Position numbers and translations under genes: made by a program
Shown here: positions 5,726-8,082 of the stretch, piece by piece
How positions within the stretch are numbered: the first letter of the stretch is position 1
How the letters are laid out: each line of letters begins with the position of its first letter
Source of the DNA: an uncultured Selenomonadales bacterium
Lineage (GTDB): Bacteria > Bacillota_C > Negativicutes > Selenomonadales > Selenomonadaceae
NCBI GenBank assembly: GCA_947302675.1
Contig: CAMYWI010000047.1
Location: 1-8,082 of the forward strand
Length of the DNA: 8,082 nucleotides
Direction: 5' to 3'
Notes under the pieces: generated by a model
What the model was told of the DNA's origin: nothing
The model's database searches: none
What the model saw: the letters and a program-made list of their open reading frames with translations, nothing else

Positions 5726-5923
5726 ATCTACGCCGCCTTTGCAAAACGGATTGCAGCGCAAGATTCTCCACAGTGCCAACAATCCCCCGCGAGCCCAGCC
5801 GTATTTTTTAATTGCGTCGATTGCGTAATTTGAACAGGTCGGCACGAATCGACAACACGGCGACTTTAGCGGCGACAACCACTTTTGATAAAACTTTATG
5901 AGCGATATTAAAAATCCTGTCAT
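5717..5923 (-). CDS. yidD: Membrane protein insertion efficiency factor YidD
   Basis: Encodes 68 residues. Family signatures are plain: FYQKWLSP (11-18), then [12 protein letters not shown] (23-34), [11 protein letters not shown] (37-47) and [14 protein letters not shown] (51-64). YidD is a small membrane-associated protein that helps YidC-dependent insertion in some species, and its place between rnpA and yidC is the standard one. The ATG overlaps the rnpA stop as ATGA with no good ribosome site of its own, so it is probably translated by coupling. The usual family ending, GGYDPVP or similar, is replaced here by GGVDNA, because the last codons lie in the inverted repeat at 5662-5725. The catalytic core appears intact; the C-terminus is slightly shortened. 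Confidence 0.95.
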   Translation of the reverse strand: MTGFLISLIKFYQKWLSPLKSPCCRFVPTCSNYAIDAIKKYGWARGGLLALWRILRCNPFCKGGVDNA

Positions 5924-6267
5924 GGCTTAATAAGTTTAGCACGATTGCAAAGGTCAAGAAAAGCTTTTTGCGCGTCCTTGAACTTCGCGTTGACTAAAAA
6001 TTTTCTGCCGACAAGAATTATTCCGCAATCGCGACGGAGAGAATTTTTATTGAGCCGATAAGCCTCGCGCATCAATCTTTTGACGCGATTTCTAATCACT
6101 GCGCCGCCGAGCTTTTTGCCCGCCGCGAATCCGACTTTGCCTTTGTATAGTTCGTTTTTCACGACCAAAATAACTAGCGCGTGATTGGCAAAAGAACGCC
6201 CTTTGGAATGAATCGCGTTGAAGGCGCCAGAGCCGCGCAGAATTTCATTTTTGGTAAGGTTGAACAT
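5920..6267 (-). CDS. rnpA: Ribonuclease P protein component
   Basis: Encodes 115 residues, typical for RnpA. The protein is very basic and carries the family RNR segment, [20 protein letters not shown] (52-71), which contacts the RNase P RNA. It assists the catalytic RNA in cutting the 5' leader off precursor tRNAs. The start is ATG at 6267 ([12 protein letters not shown]), with GGAGG at 6276-6272, a short spacing of 4 bases. An open frame continues upstream to 6306, but those residues run into the terminator T run and do not resemble RnpA. The gene lies downstream of rpmH behind an intrinsic terminator, so its expression is probably set by read-through. It overlaps yidD by 4 bases. Confidence 0.95.
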   Translation of the reverse strand: MFNLTKNEILRGSGAFNAIHSKGRSFANHALVILVVKNELYKGKVGFAAGKKLGGAVIRNRVKRLMREAYRLNKNSLRRDCGIILVGRKFLVNAKFKDAQKAFLDLCNRAKLIKP

Positions 6268-6292
6268 ATAACCTCCGCCCGCCGATAAAACG

Positions 6293-6320
6293 AAAAAAAA
6301 GGTCACTCCGATTAGTGACC
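6293..6320 (-). terminator. Intrinsic terminator/attenuator between rpmH and rnpA
   Basis: On the minus strand GGTCACT and AGTGACC form a perfect seven-base stem with a six-base loop (6320-6301), followed directly by eight T (6300-6293). It starts 10 bases after the rpmH stop codon and ends 25 bases before the rnpA start. It would allow abundant bL34 mRNA and limited rnpA-yidD-yidC transcription. Confidence 0.85.
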
Positions 6321-6330
6321 TGCCGCACTC

Positions 6331-6465
6331 TCAAGCTGTAAGCACTTTTCTGCCACGCTGGCGGCGTCTTTTTATGACGAGCCGCCCGCCCTTTGTCTTC
6401 ATGCGTTCGCGAAAGCCGTGCGTTTTTTTGCGCCAGTGTGTATTTGGCTGGAATGTTCTCTTCAA
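6331..6465 (-). CDS. rpmH: 50S ribosomal protein bL34
   Basis: Encodes 44 residues beginning [18 protein letters not shown] and ending [12 protein letters not shown], with [15 protein letters not shown] in between. This is an unmistakable bL34: short, very rich in Arg and Lys, and of normal length. It sits near the peptide exit tunnel region of the large ribosomal subunit. The start codon is TTG (6465-6463), chosen because it begins the conserved KRTFQPN block and because AGGAGGTG (6479-6472, GGAGG core 6478-6474) lies at proper spacing. The stop TGA is at 6333-6331. A perfect consensus promoter sits about 40 bases upstream and a terminator follows, so the gene can be made as a short single-gene transcript. 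Confidence 0.97.
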   Translation of the reverse strand: MKRTFQPNTHWRKKTHGFRERMKTKGGRLVIKRRRQRGRKVLTA

Positions 6466-6507
6466 GCTCGGCACCTCCTATTAATAATTTTCGCAATAGC
6501 AACGTCG

Positions 6508-6536
6508 ATTATAGCCGCGCGGAAATTTACTGTCAA
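6508..6536 (-). promoter_or_regulatory. Perfect consensus sigma-70/sigma-A promoter of the rpmH operon
   Basis: The minus strand reads TTGACA (6536-6531), a 17-base spacer, then TATAAT (6513-6508); both hexamers and the spacing are consensus. An A-rich stretch (GAAAGTATGAAAAAA) lies just upstream of the -35 and may act as an UP element. Transcription should start near 6500, about 35 bases before the rpmH start codon. Confidence 0.9.
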
Positions 6537-6567
6537 GCAGGTTTTTTCATACTTTCTTTTGTTCGCC

Positions 6568-7713
6568 CTATTCGCCAAATTCTTTAGGAGGTTCGTTTAA
6601 AATTTTGTGTCGCCACAGAAGAGCTTGGACGATTCGCTCTGCCGCGTGCCCGTCGCCGTAAGGACTTAGTGCCTCAGCCATTTGCTTATAAGCCGCCGCG
6701 TCCGTGAGTAAAAGCTTTGCCGCGTTGTAAACCTTTTCGCGGTTCGTGCCGACTAATTTAACTGTGCCCGCCGTCAAGGCTTCGGGGCGTTCGGTTGTGT
6801 CGCGCAAAACCAAAACGGGTTTGCCGAGCGCGGGAGCCTCCTCCTGCAAGCCGCCCGAATCTGTCATTATTAACGTTGCGCGATTCATTAAGTTTGCAAA
6901 AGGTTCGTAGTCGAGCGGGTCGGTCAAGAAAACTCGCTCCAAGCCGCCGAGTTCCTCCTTGACGACTTCGCGCACTCGCGGATTTTTATGCACTGGGAAA
7001 ATTATTTCGACGTCGGGAAATTCTTCGACCAGTTCTTTTAATGCTTTGTAAACTTGTCGGAGCGGTTCGCCCAAATTTTCGCGCCTGTGCGTCGTGACCA
7101 AGATAATTTTTTTGTCGAAGTCGAGCCGCGCGAGTTCGCCCGTGAATTTAAAATCTACGCGGACAGTTTTATAAAGGGCGTCGATAACCGTGTTGCCCGT
7201 CACGAAAATTTTCTCGGCGTCGACGTTCTCGCGCAGGAGGTTTTCTTTGGCAGTCGCAGTCGGCGCGAAATTCAAATCGGCAAGCGAGCCAGTCAATCGG
7301 CGATTCATTTCTTCGGGATAAGGCGAAAATTTATTGCGCGTGCGAAGTCCCGCCTCGACGTGTCCAACTTCGATTTGATGATAAAATGCCGCCAATGCTC
7401 CCGCAAAAGTCGTGGTCGTGTCGCCGTGCACCAAGATTACGTCGGGCTTTGCCTCTGTCAAAACTTTGTCTAAGCCTAAAAGTGCGCGGCTCGTTATGTC
7501 GAAGAGCGTCTGCCCCGCCGTCATGATGTTTAAGTCGAAGTCGGGGCGAATGTCAAACAGCCTCAACACTTGGTCGAGCATTTCTCTATGTTGAGCCGTC
7601 ACCGCCACGAGCGATTCAATCGCCGAAAATTTTCTAAGCTCCAAAATCACCGGAGCCATTTTTATTGCTTCGGGGCGTGTGCCGAATATGGACATGATTT
7701 TTAATTTCTTCAT
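6568..7713 (-). CDS. wecB: UDP-N-acetylglucosamine 2-epimerase (non-hydrolysing)
   Basis: Encodes 381 residues. The enzyme interconverts UDP-GlcNAc and UDP-ManNAc, feeding teichoic acid linkage units, enterobacterial common antigen or other surface glycans depending on the species. Family motifs are all present: FGTRPEAIKMAPV (10-22), HGDTTTTFAG (96-105), VGHVEAGLRT (116-125), PEEMNRR (133-139), VTTHRRENLG (206-215), PVHKNPRV (240-247) and DSGGLQEEAPALGKP (285-299). D98, E120, E134/E135 and H209 correspond to the active-site acids and histidine known from the family. The start is ATG at 7713 (MKKLKIMSIFG), with AAGAGG at 7726-7721 and 7 bases of spacing. The 18 extra codons upstream to 7767 run through intergenic hairpin DNA and are not believed. 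No glycan partner gene is adjacent on this strand. Confidence 0.95.
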   Translation of the reverse strand: MKKLKIMSIFGTRPEAIKMAPVILELRKFSAIESLVAVTAQHREMLDQVLRLFDIRPDFDLNIMTAGQTLFDITSRALLGLDKVLTEAKPDVILVHGDTTTTFAGALAAFYHQIEVGHVEAGLRTRNKFSPYPEEMNRRLTGSLADLNFAPTATAKENLLRENVDAEKIFVTGNTVIDALYKTVRVDFKFTGELARLDFDKKIILVTTHRRENLGEPLRQVYKALKELVEEFPDVEIIFPVHKNPRVREVVKEELGGLERVFLTDPLDYEPFANLMNRATLIMTDSGGLQEEAPALGKPVLVLRDTTERPEALTAGTVKLVGTNREKVYNAAKLLLTDAAAYKQMAEALSPYGDGHAAERIVQALLWRHKILNEPPKEFGE

Positions 7714-7754
7714 AGCAAATCCTCTTAAAAAAATAACAACGGGTAATCGAGTAG

Positions 7755-7890
7755 CAGAAGGGCGCACATGGACGTGCGCCCACGACGCCGCGTTTGAACA
7801 GGATGTTCAAGCGGCGACGCCCCTGCGAGGGGTCCTTTCTTTTGTCAAACTTTTCTTTGGACAAGCAAAGAAAAGTTTGTTCCACAAGTA
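7755..7890. repeat. Multi-hairpin intergenic block upstream of wecB
   Basis: Four inverted repeats follow one another. GGGCGCAC/GTGCGCCC (7760-7781) has a perfect 8-base stem. CGCCGC plus TTGAACA pairs with TGTTCAA plus GCGGCG (7786-7816), a 13-pair stem with a two-base bulge and a three-base loop. CCCCT/AGGGG is at 7820-7832. CAAACTTTTCTTTG/CAAAGAAAAGTTTG (7846-7879) has a perfect 14-base stem with a six-base loop. None is followed by a clean T run on either strand. The block resembles composite dispersed intergenic repeats rather than a gene; an untranslated RNA is possible. The surrounding gap, 7714-7975, holds no convincing reading frame or complete promoter. Confidence 0.75.
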
Positions 7891-7975
7891 AAAATTATTT
7901 TAAAACCAAATCAGCGCGACGCGCAACGACAGAGACGATTTTTCTGCGTCGTCCACTCTTTTTAAAAGACGGGAC

Positions 7976-8082
7976 TCAATTTATCGGGCGAATTACTCCC
8001 AACTTTTTCACGCCGTAAATAATCGCCACGACGACGACCGCTAAAATCAGCACGGCGATTTGGGAGCTGACCGCCGTCAAAG
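7976..8082 (-). CDS. C-terminal end of a membrane protein or a very small membrane protein
   Basis: A minus-strand frame enters from the right edge and ends with TGA at 7978-7976, giving 34 visible residues. A strongly hydrophobic stretch (IAVLILAVVVVAIIYGV) is followed by a basic, short tail (KKLGVIRPIN). This is a typical single membrane helix with a positively charged cytoplasmic end. A TTG at 8080-8078 begins the visible part, so a tiny protein starting there is possible, but the frame may simply continue past the edge. The family cannot be told. It lies about 260 bases upstream of wecB on the same strand. Confidence 0.5.
   Translation of the reverse strand, partial: LTAVSSQIAVLILAVVVVAIIYGVKKLGVIRPIN

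Noticed and set aside
6268..6306. Longer N-terminus for RnpA, beginning at 6306
   Set aside because: Its first codons are the T run of the rpmH terminator; ATG 6267 with GGAGG upstream gives the normal length.
7714..7767. An 18-residue N-terminal extension of WecB
   Set aside because: The conserved family start MKKLKIMSIFGTRPE begins at 7713 with its own AAGAGG site; the extension enters hairpin DNA.
7843..7848. Perfect TTGACA -35 element on the minus strand upstream of wecB
   Set aside because: It lies in the arm of the 14-base hairpin region, and no -10-like sequence follows at 16-18 bases.
7634..7885. Minus-strand open frame of 83 codons upstream of wecB, and plus-strand frames at 7679-7891 and 7794-8018
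   Set aside because: They run straight through the four hairpins, have no good ribosome site, and their products are low-complexity basic sequences explained by the repeats. The minus-strand one also overlaps the start of wecB.

Overview
The window is mostly a conserved bacterial housekeeping locus on the minus strand, read right to left: rpmH, rnpA, yidD, yidC, jag, then a small toxin-antitoxin cassette, then mnmE, an nrdG-type activase gene and a small membrane protein gene. The rpmH-rnpA-yidD-yidC-jag-mnmE order is the one typically found beside the replication origin in Firmicutes-type genomes. The oxygen-sensitive radical SAM activase points to an anaerobe. The gene order, the short YidC without a lipobox and the overall protein character suggest a Negativicutes (Selenomonadales-like) bacterium; that placement is inference, not proof.

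Layout. 1-190 (+) is the tail of an unrecognised gene, followed after 6 bases by a complete 312-residue GNAT/FemAB-like acyltransferase gene (197-1135) with a run of ten cytosines inside its reading frame. A two-way terminator (about 1140-1182) separates these from the end of the minus-strand operon. Reading leftward, the minus-strand genes are: a membrane-protein tail (7976-8082); a 262-base gap with four hairpins; wecB (6568-7713); a perfect consensus promoter; rpmH (6331-6465, 44 codons, TTG start); an intrinsic terminator or attenuator; rnpA; yidD; a long imperfect inverted repeat that supplies the yidD stop codon; yidC; jag; two tandem related ribbon-helix-helix antitoxin-like genes and one RelE/ParE-like toxin; a second terminator; mnmE; nrdG; and a two-helix membrane protein.

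How the genes fit together. rpmH encodes ribosomal protein bL34 and rnpA the RNase P protein. YidD and YidC act in membrane protein insertion, and Jag/KhpB is the RNA-binding partner commonly encoded beside YidC. MnmE modifies wobble uridines in tRNA. Many junctions are tight: ATGA overlaps (rnpA/yidD, antitoxin/toxin), abutting stop and start (yidC/jag), or ribosome binding sites inside the preceding gene (nrdG/small protein, jag/antitoxin). Several starts are TTG or GTG (rpmH, yidC, nrdG, mnmE).

I see no CRISPR array, rRNA, tRNA, insertion sequence or clearly new multi-gene system. The points most worth a second look are the poly-C tract as a possible phase-variation switch, the duplicated antitoxin pair with one toxin inside the jag-mnmE operon, the inverted repeat that ends yidD, and the multi-hairpin intergenic block upstream of wecB.
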